Shown here: piece after piece, positions 9,380 through 18,450 of the stretch | Numbering within the stretch: the first letter of the stretch is position 1 | How the letters are laid out: each line of letters starts with the position of its first letter | DNA from: Bacteroidia bacterium | Lineage (GTDB): Bacteria; Bacteroidota; Bacteroidia; UKL13-3 | Reading direction: 5' to 3' | DNA: 64,000 bases | Assembly: GCA_021740845.1 (NCBI GenBank) | Contig: JAIOYZ010000007.1 | Location: 92,748-156,747, forward strand | The notes under the pieces: generated by a model | Seen by the model: the letters and a program-made list of their open reading frames with translations, nothing else | What the model was told of the DNA's origin: nothing | Database searches by the model: none | Program-made: the position numbers and the translations under genes

Positions 9380-10120
9380 ATGAGTCAATCAACTATATAT
9401 GGTGTTCATGCTATTAAAGAAGCATTTGATGCTGGAAGTGAGTTAAGCAAGGTTTTGGTTCAAAAAGGAATGCTTGGAGGAGGAATTGAAGATATTATTT
9501 CACTTTGCCGTAAAAGTCAAATACCAGTTCAATATGTTCCAAAGGAAAAATTCTACTCTTTTAAGAATAAGAACCATCAAGGTGTTGTAGCCTATATTTC
9601 ACCTATAAGTTATTACAGTATTGAGCAAATTGTACCCAAAATATTTGAGGATGGAGAAACACCATTTATCCTTGTTTTGGACAGATTGACTGATGTTAGA
9701 AATTTAGGTGCAATTGCAAGAACTGCATTGTGCGCTGGTGTTCATGCAATTGTTATTCCCCAAACTGATTCGGCACCAGTAAACGAAGACGCAGTAAAAA
9801 CCTCTGCTGGAGCATTATTAAAAATACCTGTTTGTCGCGAAAAAAACCTAAAAACAGTAATGGAATATTTGAACCAAAGTGGATTTAATACTCTTGGTTG
9901 CACAGAAAAGGCAAGTGATGGATTAGACCAAATTGATTTAACAGGACCATTGGCTATTGTTATGGGAAATGAAGAAACGGGAATAAGCAATGATGTTTTG
10001 AAAAAATGTAGTGCTTTAGGTAAGATCCCTATGGATTTTGGAGTATCGTCTTTAAATGTTTCTGTTGCAGCAGGTATTGCAATGTATGAAGCACTTATGC
10101 AAAGAAAAATAGCCCATTAA
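9380..10120 (+). CDS. rlmB: 23S rRNA (guanosine-2'-O)-methyltransferase RlmB-like
   Basis: 246 residues, a SpoU/TrmH-class (SPOUT) RNA 2'-O-methyltransferase. An N-terminal L30e-like substrate-binding domain (IYGVHAIKEAFDAG at the start) precedes the catalytic knot with its three motifs: LDRLTDVRNLGAIARTA, IVMGNEETGIS and the final IPM..GVSSLNVSVAAGIAMYE. These match RlmB, which methylates G2251 of 23S rRNA; other TrmH paralogues cannot be fully excluded. Its stop overlaps the stop of the convergent regulator gene by 4 bp (10117-10120). Confidence 0.9.
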   Translation: MSQSTIYGVHAIKEAFDAGSELSKVLVQKGMLGGGIEDIISLCRKSQIPVQYVPKEKFYSFKNKNHQGVVAYISPISYYSIEQIVPKIFEDGETPFILVLDRLTDVRNLGAIARTALCAGVHAIVIPQTDSAPVNEDAVKTSAGALLKIPVCREKNLKTVMEYLNQSGFNTLGCTEKASDGLDQIDLTGPLAIVMGNEETGISNDVLKKCSALGKIPMDFGVSSLNVSVAAGIAMYEALMQRKIAH

Positions 10121-11121
10121 CCCAAACTAATTTTCTGTTTAACTATTTCTACCTTTTCCCTAAGCACTCTAAAAAACTGATTTCTTTGTTTTTCACCTAC
10201 TCCACTTATAAGGGTAGATTTCTTTAAAAGATTATTTAACCACAATTCGTTTTCATGGACAAAATCTGCACTAGTTGTGCTCATCATGTTAAAAGTATTA
10301 TTACTCACATATGCAATTTTGGTTGAACCTATATTTGCTAAAATACTGTTGTTCCCAATCATTACTTCACTCTTATAAAGTTTAAAATTTTCTTTTTTAG
10401 ATTCACCCTTTCCAATCAATTTACTGCTACTTGTAGCCTTCTTTTGAACCAAATTCAACTCCTCTATATATAAATCACACATTCGCAATGCATCTTGCTT
10501 TTTATCAAAGAAACCTGATTCCCAAAAGTATTCAATTTGTTTAAGATTGCTATTTAATGTGTCTTCAGTCCAAATTTCAACCGAGTTTATTTGATTGTAA
10601 TTTTGAAGCATTTCTTTTGCGCTATTTACCATATCCTCATCAATAAGAGATGGATCATAGTTTTTGTCTGCAAATTCTGGAGAATTTAGAATTGATTTTA
10701 ACCAATAAAAAAGTTTAAAAGCAATTAGTTCTTTATCAAAGAAGTGATGCCAAACGGGCACATCATCTGCACCATATAATATTTGATTATTGGGCGATGT
10801 TCCTATTTTTTTAACATCTGCTGAAAGAAACATTAACCACAACCTAAAATTTTCCTTCTTATCATCCAATTTTAGGTAATCAAACGTAACCTTATTACTC
10901 ATATGCTGAACATCCGGGTCAAAAGAAACCCTAAAATGCTTGCATATCATGGTTATTTCCTCAATATTAAAAAGCGTTTCACACCTAATTCTTCTGTAAG
11001 CACTATCATTACTAAGCTTTAATAAATCTGCTAATTCATCTACAAAAGAAACATTTGGAGCCACAGCAGATTTAACCCGCTGTAAAAATTGTTCTTGAAT
11101 AATTTTAGATTTCTGTTCCAT
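10117..11121 (-). CDS. Helix-turn-helix regulator-like protein, Bacteroidetes-specific
   Basis: 334 residues. The N-terminus (about 20-75) reads as a helix-turn-helix region: LADLLKLSNDSAYRRIRCE then LFNIEEITMICKHFRVSFD, a BetR-like arrangement seen in uncharacterised Bacteroidetes regulators. The remainder is mostly alpha-helical and without membrane segments or recognised catalytic motifs. It could be a transcription factor that senses a ligand with its long C-terminal domain; no target is evident. It overlaps rlmB by 4 bp tail to tail and is monocistronic by context. Confidence 0.65.
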   Translation of the reverse strand: MEQKSKIIQEQFLQRVKSAVAPNVSFVDELADLLKLSNDSAYRRIRCETLFNIEEITMICKHFRVSFDPDVQHMSNKVTFDYLKLDDKKENFRLWLMFLSADVKKIGTSPNNQILYGADDVPVWHHFFDKELIAFKLFYWLKSILNSPEFADKNYDPSLIDEDMVNSAKEMLQNYNQINSVEIWTEDTLNSNLKQIEYFWESGFFDKKQDALRMCDLYIEELNLVQKKATSSSKLIGKGESKKENFKLYKSEVMIGNNSILANIGSTKIAYVSNNTFNMMSTTSADFVHENELWLNNLLKKSTLISGVGEKQRNQFFRVLREKVEIVKQKISLG

Positions 11122-11229
11122 GTTGTTGTTTAAAAAGTGTTACAGAAAAAACGCACTTGGTATCTGCAAAAAACAATTGAATTAAAAGCAAGTTATACAA
11201 ATAATCTCATGTAAGCAAAAATGTGGCAT

Positions 11230-12603
11230 TTAATGAGCGGCCTTCAGGTCTTTTTCAAAAATGGTTTTCCCCCATTTTACAATCCCTTTCGAATCATAAC
11301 AAGTAATAGTTAATACTCTTTCGCCCCTTTTTACCCCTGAAATTTGTATGGTGCAGAAATTATTTTCCGCAACTAATGTGCCTTCTACCCTTTGTGGGTT
11401 TTTAGCCTCGTTGCCTTTTAATACATCACTTGACCCAGCGGTTATGCTACTAGATGTAAGGTCGTAAAGAGTGTAACCCAACTTATCCTTCTTTGAATCG
11501 TCAAGCAATAACTCTGTATGGTGTCTGTCGCCAGATAAAAACATAACACCACTAATTTTTTGATCAATAATAAATTGAATTATTTCTGCTCGCTCTCGTT
11601 TATATAAATTAAAAGATTCTTTGTCTGTGTGCTCATTTAAAAACTGCCCCCCTACAACAACAAATTTAAAGGAGGCTCTACTGTGTTTCAACTTATCCTT
11701 TAACCAATTCAATTGAATTTCACCTAATTGACTTTTCAAAGTTTTGGCTTCATCCAACTCAGATTCATCCCTAAACCATCTATCATCTAACAATATAAAT
11801 TCGGCATCAGCAAACCTAAAATTAGAGTATATCCCTTCCCCACTTTGACCATAAATTTTGTTTCCCCAATAATTCTGAAATAATTGTATGGAACTCTCTT
11901 TTAGTTCAAAGCTTTTATTGGCATCGTTATCTCCATAATCATGGTCATCCCAAATAGCATAATTGTTTCTTTTGGCCAATAATTCCTGCAATGATGGCTC
12001 CTTTCTGGTATGTAAATACCTATTGGCCATTCCAGAACTACTACTATAATCTGCCTCTCGAGAATATACATTATCACCCAACCAAAGCATAAAATCTGCG
12101 GGTGTCTTTGCCATTGTTTTCAGTATTTCTGTGCTGCCACCATATGGCTTTCCAGGTCTGTCGTATGCACTATCGTTAATATATAAACAAGACCCAAGCA
12201 TAAAAGTAAAATTTGGTGGAGGTGTTCTCCACTCCCACAAAACTTTGGTTTTAAAAGTCAAGGGATAAGCAAATTTTTGAACCAATTCATCTACTAGAAT
12301 TCGATATTCATATGTTCGTCCCATTTCTAAATTGGTAATTACAAATTTGGAAATAAATGGGTCACAAATTTGCTTGCCATCATTGATTTTACTCAAGCTA
12401 TTCCATGCAAAATCGGTTCCTTCCAAACGATATTGAATTGAAATCTTTTTTGCGCATTTTGTTTGAACCCAAACAAGTGTTTCTGTATGTTCCGCATATC
12501 CAAGCATGGGCCCAGAAATAATAGATCCTTGGTTAGGGTTCTTGTTTTGGGCAAATGCGGTTTGAACCAAAATTAGCAACAAAAAAATAAAGTGTTTTTT
12601 CAT
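11230..12603 (-). CDS. PhoD-like metallophosphoesterase (secreted)
   Basis: 457 residues from ATG 12603, with a Sec signal peptide (MKKHFIFLLLILVQTAFAQ) that fixes the start; the longer open frame to 12630 would spoil it. After a fibronectin-like N-terminal domain (about 30-125) come the PhoD/purple-phosphatase metal motifs GSCLY, LWLGDNVYSRE, WDDHDYGDND and FLSGDRHHTE. It is expected to hydrolyse phosphomono- or diesters in the periplasm; the substrate is unknown. One GGTTTGAACC copy lies in the signal-peptide codons (12559-12568). Confidence 0.9.
   Translation of the reverse strand: MKKHFIFLLLILVQTAFAQNKNPNQGSIISGPMLGYAEHTETLVWVQTKCAKKISIQYRLEGTDFAWNSLSKINDGKQICDPFISKFVITNLEMGRTYEYRILVDELVQKFAYPLTFKTKVLWEWRTPPPNFTFMLGSCLYINDSAYDRPGKPYGGSTEILKTMAKTPADFMLWLGDNVYSREADYSSSSGMANRYLHTRKEPSLQELLAKRNNYAIWDDHDYGDNDANKSFELKESSIQLFQNYWGNKIYGQSGEGIYSNFRFADAEFILLDDRWFRDESELDEAKTLKSQLGEIQLNWLKDKLKHSRASFKFVVVGGQFLNEHTDKESFNLYKRERAEIIQFIIDQKISGVMFLSGDRHHTELLLDDSKKDKLGYTLYDLTSSSITAGSSDVLKGNEAKNPQRVEGTLVAENNFCTIQISGVKRGERVLTITCYDSKGIVKWGKTIFEKDLKAAH
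12559..12568 (+). repeat. GGTTTGAACC copy 2 (in PhoD-like gene)
   Basis: Exact 10-mer inside the signal-peptide codons of the minus-strand PhoD-like gene. Confidence 0.8.
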
Positions 12604-12680
12604 GGAAATAGCTTTTGTCAAATGTATCAATATATAAGAGAAATGGGAAAACTTTGAGTAGGTTTGTAAAGAATAAAAAC

Positions 12681-13088
12681 ATGGAAAATCAAGAAAAACC
12701 AGATAGCTACCAGGCCTATATTTTAGATGACATTACCAAAGGAAAATGGTATAAAATTGTGTTTCAATTAAAAAAAGATTTCGGCAAAAAACCAGACATG
12801 AATGGTATCCTTTTCCTTTTAGGGATGCGTGAACTTGGTCAGTCTAGGGTTTTTGAAAAACACGAAAAAATGGATTTAATGCATATTGCAACATGTAAAT
12901 TATTAAGTTATGAAGGCTATTACAAACAAACTCATATTGATGAAGACGGCTGGCCCCATTATCAAATGATTAAAAATTTACCTTACTCCGATTTGATGAG
13001 TCAAGAAAACCGTTTGAGAAAATTAATTGTAACGTATTACGAAGAAAACGAACTCTTTGAAAATTCGGTTCAAACCGAACTACCATAA
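12681..13088 (+). CDS. Conserved hypothetical protein (135 aa)
   Basis: 135 residues from ATG 12681; the frame is open back to a TTG at 12615 but a -7 box TAGGTTTG lies at 12659-12666, so the ATG is preferred. No signal peptide or membrane helix; a compact, charged, probably all-helical cytoplasmic protein (for example NGILFLLGMRELGQ, then DLMHIATCKLLSYEGYY). I do not recognise the family. Its last 19 bp overlap the end of the convergent aminotransferase gene, and one GGTTTGAACC copy lies within the overlap. Confidence 0.7.
   Translation: MENQEKPDSYQAYILDDITKGKWYKIVFQLKKDFGKKPDMNGILFLLGMRELGQSRVFEKHEKMDLMHIATCKLLSYEGYYKQTHIDEDGWPHYQMIKNLPYSDLMSQENRLRKLIVTYYEENELFENSVQTELP
13067..13076 (-). 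repeat. GGTTTGAACC copy 3
   Basis: Exact 10-mer in the overlap of two convergent genes; its internal TGA is the aminotransferase stop. Confidence 0.8.
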
Positions 13089-14266
13089 ACTAAATTTAAA
13101 GCAGAAAGAATTATATTACATGCTTGTTCTATTTCGGATTCAGTAATTGTTAAAGGCGGTGCAATTCTAATTTTGGTGTTTGCAAATAAGAACCAGTCAG
13201 TAATTAATCCCTCTTTCAAACATTCTTGAATTACCTTCAAATTGTTTTCAAAGGAATCTAATTCCACCGCTAACATAAGCCCCTTTCCAGATATGCTTTT
13301 TATTGCGGGATGAACCAAAAGCGTTCTAAACAAATGCTCTTTTGCATCAACCTGACTAAGCCAATTGTTTTTTTCTAATACTTGTATTCCAGCTAATGCA
13401 GCAGAAGCAACCACAGGATGTCCACCAAAAGTACTTATATGCCCCAATAGAGGTTGATCTGCAAAAAGTATCATTTTTTCTCGAGAACAAACCACCGCTC
13501 CAATTGGCATTCCAGCCCCCAATGCTTTACCTAGCAACAGTATATCAGGTTTAATTCCATAGTGTTCAAAGGCAAACATTTTTCCTGTTTTTCCCATTCC
13601 ACTTTGTATTTCATCAAAAACTAAAAGTGTTCCTGTATCATCACACCTTTTTCTCAAAGCCAGAAAAAAATCTTGGTTTGCAGGAATATATCCCGCTTCA
13701 CCCTGAATTACTTCTGTAAACACACAAGCCGTCTTTGTTGTTATTAAATTGAGGTCGTTTATACTGTTAAAATTAATGAAATTAATATCTGGCAATAAGG
13801 GCCGAAACGCTTGTTTATAATACTCATCACTATTTAAACTTAAAGCTGCGTGAGTACTTCCATGGTAGGCATTTTTGCATGCAATAATTTCTGACCTTTG
13901 GCTAACTCTTTTTGCTAATTTCATAGCAACGTCTGTAGCCTCGGCACCCGAATTAAGAAAATAAACAGAATTTAAATTTTCTGGTAAAAGACTAGTTAAT
14001 TTTTTAGCTAAAAGCGCCGGCTTGCTTTGAACAAATTCACCATAAACCATCACGTGCTGGTGCAAATTCAATTGGTCAATTATGGCAGCCTTTACCTCTT
14101 CATTACCATGACCCAAATGATTAACGCTTATCCCAGAAATTAAATCCAAATATCGATTTCCGTTAATATCTATTAGAAAACAACCCTCTGCCCTTTCAAT
14201 TTCTAACATCATAGGAAAATGAGTAGTCTGGGCTTGATAGGTTAAAAATAATTGACGGTTATTCAT
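13070..14266 (-). CDS. Class III PLP-dependent aminotransferase (ArgD/ornithine type)
   Basis: 398 residues with the class III fold: YLDLISGISVNHLGH near the N-terminus, LNSGAEATDVAMKLAK, the PLP-contacting FDEIQSGMGKTG and the Schiff-base lysine in LLLGKALGAGMPIGAV. Such enzymes transfer the omega-amino group of acetylornithine, ornithine, 4-aminobutyrate or lysine to 2-oxoglutarate. No arginine-synthesis neighbours are present, so the substrate is left open. Its TGA stop is contributed by a GGTTTGAACC copy (13067-13076). Family certain, substrate not. Confidence 0.88.
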   Translation of the reverse strand: MNNRQLFLTYQAQTTHFPMMLEIERAEGCFLIDINGNRYLDLISGISVNHLGHGNEEVKAAIIDQLNLHQHVMVYGEFVQSKPALLAKKLTSLLPENLNSVYFLNSGAEATDVAMKLAKRVSQRSEIIACKNAYHGSTHAALSLNSDEYYKQAFRPLLPDINFINFNSINDLNLITTKTACVFTEVIQGEAGYIPANQDFFLALRKRCDDTGTLLVFDEIQSGMGKTGKMFAFEHYGIKPDILLLGKALGAGMPIGAVVCSREKMILFADQPLLGHISTFGGHPVVASAALAGIQVLEKNNWLSQVDAKEHLFRTLLVHPAIKSISGKGLMLAVELDSFENNLKVIQECLKEGLITDWFLFANTKIRIAPPLTITESEIEQACNIILSALNLVYGSSV

Positions 14267-14365
14267 TTCACTTCATGGATAGAGGGCAAAAATACTCCAA
14301 TATCACCTCAAACAAAACCATTTGTAAAAAGGCTTTTTTACCTATAACCTATTGCGAATAAAAAT

Positions 14366-14394
14366 GACAAGAAAACTTCAAATGAAGGCTTGTC
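14366..14394. promoter_or_regulatory. Inverted repeat in the icd promoter
   Basis: GACAAG (14366-14371) pairs with CTTGTC (14389-14394) and an inner CTTCA/TGAAG pair (14376-14387) continues the dyad. It ends on the -33 TTG of the icd promoter, the position of many operators. Function is inferred only. Confidence 0.4.
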
Positions 14395-14420
14395 ATAAAA
14401 CCCTATTCAACTTAGATTTG
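14390..14420 (+). promoter_or_regulatory. Promoter of icd
   Basis: TTG (14390-14392), 20 bp, TAGATTTG (14413-14420). The leader to ATG 14435 would be about 10 nt. Confidence 0.65.
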
Positions 14421-14434
14421 CCGCACCTAAAAAA

Positions 14435-15895
14435 ATGAATAAAATTAAAATAGCTGTTGCCAAAGGCGACGGAATTGGACCAGAAATAATGGATGTGGTA
14501 TTGTCAATTTTTGATGCTGCAAATGTTCCTTTAACCTATGAAATAATTGAAATGGGCAAAAGCTTTTACGACAAAGGCTTTAGCACAGGAATGACTCAAG
14601 AGGCCAAAGAAACTGTAGAATCTCTAGGCGTATTGTTTAAAGGACCCATGGAAACACCAAAAGGAAAAGGTGTAAAATCAATAAATGTTACCGCAAGAAA
14701 AACATGGAGTACTTACGCAAATAGACGTCATTTTAAATCACTAACTGGAGTAAATACAGTATTTTCAAAAGCAGGAATCCCAATAGATTTAACCATAGTT
14801 AGAGAAAATATTGAAGGAACTTATGGGGGCATTGAACACATGCTTACGCAAGACGTTGCCTTATGTAGAAGATTAATTTCTAGGCCAGGAAGCATGCAAG
14901 TTCATCGCTTTGCTTTTGAAATGGCAAAAAAAGAAGGCTTTAAAACCGTAACCTGTGCCCACAAGGCAAACATAATGAAACTCACAGACGGACTATTTCT
15001 TGACACCTTCTATGAAGTTGCCAAGGATTATCCAGAAATTTCTGCCAACGATATTATAGTAGACGACCTTGCAATGAAATTAGTTAGTAAACCTCAAAGT
15101 TTTGAGCTTGTGGTTTTAACTAATTTACAAGGCGATATTATGAGCGACCTTTGTGCTGGCTTAGTAGGTGGTCTTGGATTTGCGCCATCAGCAAATATTG
15201 GCGATCAAATTTCAATTTTTGAGGCCGTGCATGGAACAGCCCCAGATATTATGGGGAAAAATATTGCTAACCCAACAGCACTTTTATTAAGTGGGTTTAT
15301 GCTATTAAGGCATTTGGGTTTAATGGATTTTGCCGACAAAATTGAAAACGCTCTTCTTTTAACTCTTGAACAGGGAAATCATACTGGCGACTTTGGTGAT
15401 AAATCTAATCCTTCGTTAAGTACAACCGAATTTGCTGAGAAAATTATTTCTAATTTAGGAAAAGCCCCGTCAATTGGTCTAAATAGAAAAAGCCAAATAC
15501 CATCCACCTTTCACTTGCCTGAAAAGCCTAGTGTTCAAAAAATGATGGCTAGTTCATTAAGAAAACAAGAAAAAGTAACCGGTTTAGACTTGTTTTTCGA
15601 ATCACAGGATACCCCACAAAGTTGTGCTGAAATATTGAAAGGTTTTGAATCAAGTGATGTGAAATTAATAATGATTTCAAATAGGGGAACTCAAGTCTGG
15701 CCAAGCGGTTCTGTTTTTACAGAATGTGTTGACCAATATCGTGCAAGATTTGAACTAAGTGTAGGAAAAGAAACAACCTTAAAAGAAATGATGGATTTAG
15801 CTACAAGAATTAGCGAAAAGGTTTTTGTTTCATCCATAGAAATATTAAGATATTTCGATAATAACCCTGGTTACTCTTTAGCTCAAGGACAATAA
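14435..15895 (+). CDS. icd: NADP-type isocitrate dehydrogenase, long form
   Basis: Oxidatively decarboxylates isocitrate to 2-oxoglutarate in the TCA cycle. 486 residues. The core (1-340) has the isopropylmalate/isocitrate dehydrogenase features: GDGIGPEI at the N-terminus, the substrate-Arg segment (IVRENIEGTYGG), the catalytic Lys region TCAHKANIMK, metal-binding Asp residues (DLQGD-like NLQGDIMSDLCAG) and GTAPDIMGKNIANPTA near the cofactor. An additional C-terminal domain of about 140 residues follows, as in the Thermus-type NADP enzyme. The exact cofactor is inferred from family. It has its own promoter with an overlapping inverted repeat. Confidence 0.92.
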   Translation: MNKIKIAVAKGDGIGPEIMDVVLSIFDAANVPLTYEIIEMGKSFYDKGFSTGMTQEAKETVESLGVLFKGPMETPKGKGVKSINVTARKTWSTYANRRHFKSLTGVNTVFSKAGIPIDLTIVRENIEGTYGGIEHMLTQDVALCRRLISRPGSMQVHRFAFEMAKKEGFKTVTCAHKANIMKLTDGLFLDTFYEVAKDYPEISANDIIVDDLAMKLVSKPQSFELVVLTNLQGDIMSDLCAGLVGGLGFAPSANIGDQISIFEAVHGTAPDIMGKNIANPTALLLSGFMLLRHLGLMDFADKIENALLLTLEQGNHTGDFGDKSNPSLSTTEFAEKIISNLGKAPSIGLNRKSQIPSTFHLPEKPSVQKMMASSLRKQEKVTGLDLFFESQDTPQSCAEILKGFESSDVKLIMISNRGTQVWPSGSVFTECVDQYRARFELSVGKETTLKEMMDLATRISEKVFVSSIEILRYFDNNPGYSLAQGQ

Positions 15896-15911
15896 ATGGG
15901 TTATCGCTTTC

Positions 15912-16445
15912 TCAGCGTTTATTAAATTTTGTTTGAACCAAATATCTTATAGATAGAATTCCTAATAGTGGAATTCCTATCCAAATAAACTCGCTTTTTA
16001 GCACGGCTAATCCCTTTCCATAAATAAAGCTTTTTACATTTATTGGTGAAACCATGATGGGTCGAAACGGGAAAAAGTAACGTGAATTATCAAAGGGCGA
16101 AAAAAATGCAACACCTAAACCGCCTGTTGTCATAGCGTCTAAAATGGAATGCGACAAACAGGAAAGTAATAGGAAAAAGAAAACATTTACCTTTTTATTT
16201 GGTTCAAACCGAAAAATAATAGCGGTAAGAAATGAAACAATAAATGCAAATAGAATAGAATGAGAAAACCCTCTATGGCCCCAAAAGGAATCATAAGGAA
16301 TGCCAAATAAAAATCCGATTGAATCAGCGTCTGGTAAAATAGCCAGAAGCATTCCCAATAGTAAAAGTTTCCAATTAGGTTTGGGTAAAATCCCTAAATA
16401 ACCTAAGCTTATAGAAGCTGCTGCATGGCCAAATGCAGAGGCCAT
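15912..16445 (-). CDS. YdjM-like membrane-bound metal-dependent hydrolase
   Basis: 177 residues with about four membrane helices. The conserved polar motifs are an N-terminal HAAASISLG, LPDADSIGF and GHRGFSHS (around 57-64), then SHSILDAMTTGG: the His/Asp set of the YdjM/DUF457 family of putative membrane hydrolases. The substrate is unknown. The start overlaps the purQ stop by one base (TAATG on the minus strand), so it is translationally linked to purQ, although no functional connection is obvious. Confidence 0.82.
   Translation of the reverse strand: MASAFGHAAASISLGYLGILPKPNWKLLLLGMLLAILPDADSIGFLFGIPYDSFWGHRGFSHSILFAFIVSFLTAIIFRFEPNKKVNVFFFLLLSCLSHSILDAMTTGGLGVAFFSPFDNSRYFFPFRPIMVSPINVKSFIYGKGLAVLKSEFIWIGIPLLGILSIRYLVQTKFNKR
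16201..16210 (-). repeat. GGTTTGAACC copy 4
   Basis: Exact 10-mer within the YdjM-like gene (codes RFEPN). Confidence 0.8.
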
Positions 16446-17149
16446 TATGCAGTTTGAAACTCTTTTAATATGCTTTCAAACATGGCTCTACCATCAGTAT
16501 TATACAAATCTGAATCTATAGCTCTTTCTGGATGTGGCATCATTCCAAAAACATTTCTACCTGCATTACAAATTCCTGCTATATTTTCTAGGGCGCCATT
16601 AGGATTTGAACCCTCAGAGGCTATTCCTTTTTCGTCGCAATAAGTAAATAAAATCTGATCATTAGCCTTAAGGTCACTCAAAGTAGCATCATCACAATAA
16701 AATCTTCCCTCACCATGAGCAACTGGAATTTTATATGCAACATTTAAATCAAGGCTATTAGTAATAAGGGAACTAGTAGTAGATGGCTTAATAAAAACAT
16801 TTTTGCAGTTAAACTTTTGGTTTTCGTTATGCAACAATGCGCCTGGTAAAAGGTGGCTTTCGCATAAAATTTGAAACCCATTACAAACACCCCAAACCAA
16901 ACCTCCTTTTGATGCAAACTCAATTACATTTTGCATAATTGGAGAAAAACGAGCAATGGCACCACTTCTAAGGTAATCTCCATAGCTAAAACCTCCTGGC
17001 AAAAACACCAAATCAACACCTTGTAAATCGTGATCTTTGTGCCATAAGGCTACAGTTTCGCATCCAAATTGATTTTGAAATGCATAAATAGCGTCTTGAT
17101 CGCAATTTGATCCAGGAAAAATAACTACTCCAACTTTCATTGTGCTCAT
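16445..17149 (-). CDS. purQ: Phosphoribosylformylglycinamidine synthase subunit PurQ
   Basis: Glutaminase subunit that feeds ammonia to PurL in step four of purine synthesis. 234 residues, class I amidotransferase: VFLPGGFSYGDYLRSGA oxyanion segment, nucleophile Cys in WGVCNGFQIL, and the catalytic His/Glu in MMPHPERA near the C-terminus. The start is ATG 17149 or the internal ATG 17140 (MKVGVV). A minus-strand TAATTTTG (17170-17163) is a probable -7 box. purL and purS are not in the window. Overlaps the downstream YdjM-like gene by one base. Confidence 0.95.
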   Translation of the reverse strand: MSTMKVGVVIFPGSNCDQDAIYAFQNQFGCETVALWHKDHDLQGVDLVFLPGGFSYGDYLRSGAIARFSPIMQNVIEFASKGGLVWGVCNGFQILCESHLLPGALLHNENQKFNCKNVFIKPSTTSSLITNSLDLNVAYKIPVAHGEGRFYCDDATLSDLKANDQILFTYCDEKGIASEGSNPNGALENIAGICNAGRNVFGMMPHPERAIDSDLYNTDGRAMFESILKEFQTA

Positions 17150-17190
17150 TTTATTAGTTGCACAAAATTAAAGTTTCCTATTCAAATCCC

Positions 17191-17688
17191 CTATTTAATG
17201 TATAAGAAAAATGCTATTGGTAAAACCCCAGGTGCCAATATATGTTTGGAGCCAGGTGCTTGCTGCACAGCTACTGGAAGGGTGGTGTTTAATTTTACCT
17301 CCATAAAAGTGATTTTACTTTCGCTAGGCAAAATGGTAATTAATTGTTTGCAACCGCTTGTAAAAGCTGGTGATGGCGTTTGAAAAACCTTGTTTTGAAT
17401 CTTCTGGTCGCTTGATTCAATAACAAGGGTAAAGGAATTTAATAAGTTCCTTTTTGATTTATCATTGATATCGTAAATAAGTAATTGGGGATTACCTAAA
17501 TTAAAAAACTGCTTGTCAATACTTCCAACCTTCATCAAATCTATTTTCTCAAATCCATTGTCTAGGATATAAGAAAATTTCTTAGCAATCTCAATGTTCT
17601 TTGGATTAGGTGTAGGCTCTTGCGCTCTCAGCATAAAACCGAATCCAAACAAGAGTATCATAATTAGAATTAATCTTTGTTTTTTCAT
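17191..17688 (-). CDS. Small secreted protein, unknown
   Basis: 165 residues. The N-terminus (KKQRLILIMILLFGFGFMLRAQ) is a Sec signal peptide with cleavage expected after RAQ. The mature domain is beta-rich with a single Cys (TSGCKQLITILP), suggesting a lipocalin-like or plasma-exported periplasmic protein; no family is recognised. It lies between purQ and the AlbA_2 gene on the same strand, 68 bp from the latter. Confidence 0.65.
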   Translation of the reverse strand: MKKQRLILIMILLFGFGFMLRAQEPTPNPKNIEIAKKFSYILDNGFEKIDLMKVGSIDKQFFNLGNPQLLIYDINDKSKRNLLNSFTLVIESSDQKIQNKVFQTPSPAFTSGCKQLITILPSESKITFMEVKLNTTLPVAVQQAPGSKHILAPGVLPIAFFLYIK

Positions 17689-17747
17689 AACTTCTTTCCT
17701 AACGCAAAATAAGTGCCTTTCTTTCTAAATTATATCTTTATTGTTTC

Positions 17748-17757
17748 GGTTTGAACC
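17748..17757 (+). repeat. GGTTTGAACC copy 5
   Basis: Exact 10-mer in the gap between two minus-strand genes; its last base is part of the TAG stop of the AlbA_2 gene. Confidence 0.8.
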
Positions 17758-18386
17758 TAACTTAGTGTGAAAAACTCTGTTTTCTCCGTTGTATGTGACC
17801 TCACAACGCCAGCACTAACAAGACTTACCAGCATTTTTTGGCAGCGCCATCTCGAAATATTTAAAAGTTTGCAAATTTCTTTTAATGTTCCTTTTTGGTT
17901 TTTTTCTAAAAACTTTAAAACACCTTTTTCGTGGTCGGTATATTGAATAATATTTTGACCTTTACCGCTATTTCGTTTTAAAACCTCTACAACAATTTTG
18001 CTTGCTAATAAAGATTGGTCCTTTACCCGAATATGTGCCCACCATTTTCCATCCTCGTCCTTTGCATAATAGGGCTTGTTCTTTCCTTCAGGTATTATGG
18101 CTTCCAAAACAGACTTTTCGCCTAAATCCCATTCAACTATTTCCAAATCAATCTCTGGTTTTGTATAAAAATGAGCAGCCAAATCGAGCATATACTTTTC
18201 ATCTTCGCTTCTCACTCCAGAAATTGTTTTATTATCATTTACGCCAATTAATAAGGTTCCACCTTTATGGTTTGCAAAAGCACTTATTGTTTTGGCAATT
18301 TTACTGGCCGACGAAATGGTTTTCTTAAAGTCTAAAACCTCACTTTCCCCCGCTGCTATTTTAAATAATAAAGGATGAATACCCAT
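17757..18386 (-). CDS. AlbA_2 (Schlafen-like) domain protein with C-terminal winged helix
   Basis: 209 residues. Residues about 8-125 match the AlbA_2/Schlafen-type putative nucleic-acid or nucleotide-binding domain: GESEVLDFKK, then ISAFANHKGGTLLIGVNDN and a late GKWWAHIRVKDQS. Residues about 150-205 form a winged-helix domain (GTLKEICKLLNISRWRCQKM). Proteins of this type are often annotated as ATP-binding regulators; the actual ligand here is unknown. It stands alone between an exported protein and a symporter. Confidence 0.8.
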   Translation of the reverse strand: MGIHPLLFKIAAGESEVLDFKKTISSASKIAKTISAFANHKGGTLLIGVNDNKTISGVRSEDEKYMLDLAAHFYTKPEIDLEIVEWDLGEKSVLEAIIPEGKNKPYYAKDEDGKWWAHIRVKDQSLLASKIVVEVLKRNSGKGQNIIQYTDHEKGVLKFLEKNQKGTLKEICKLLNISRWRCQKMLVSLVSAGVVRSHTTEKTEFFTLS

Positions 18387-18450
18387 AAAATGAAGACAAT
18401 TTTAGTTTAATAAATAAGAAATGAAGCCTTTTTGTTTTTAGGTAAAACTA

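Noticed and set aside
16605..16625. tRNA T-arm-like GGTTCAAATCC on the minus strand
   Set aside because: It is the codons for GSNPN in purQ; no acceptor or anticodon stem around it.
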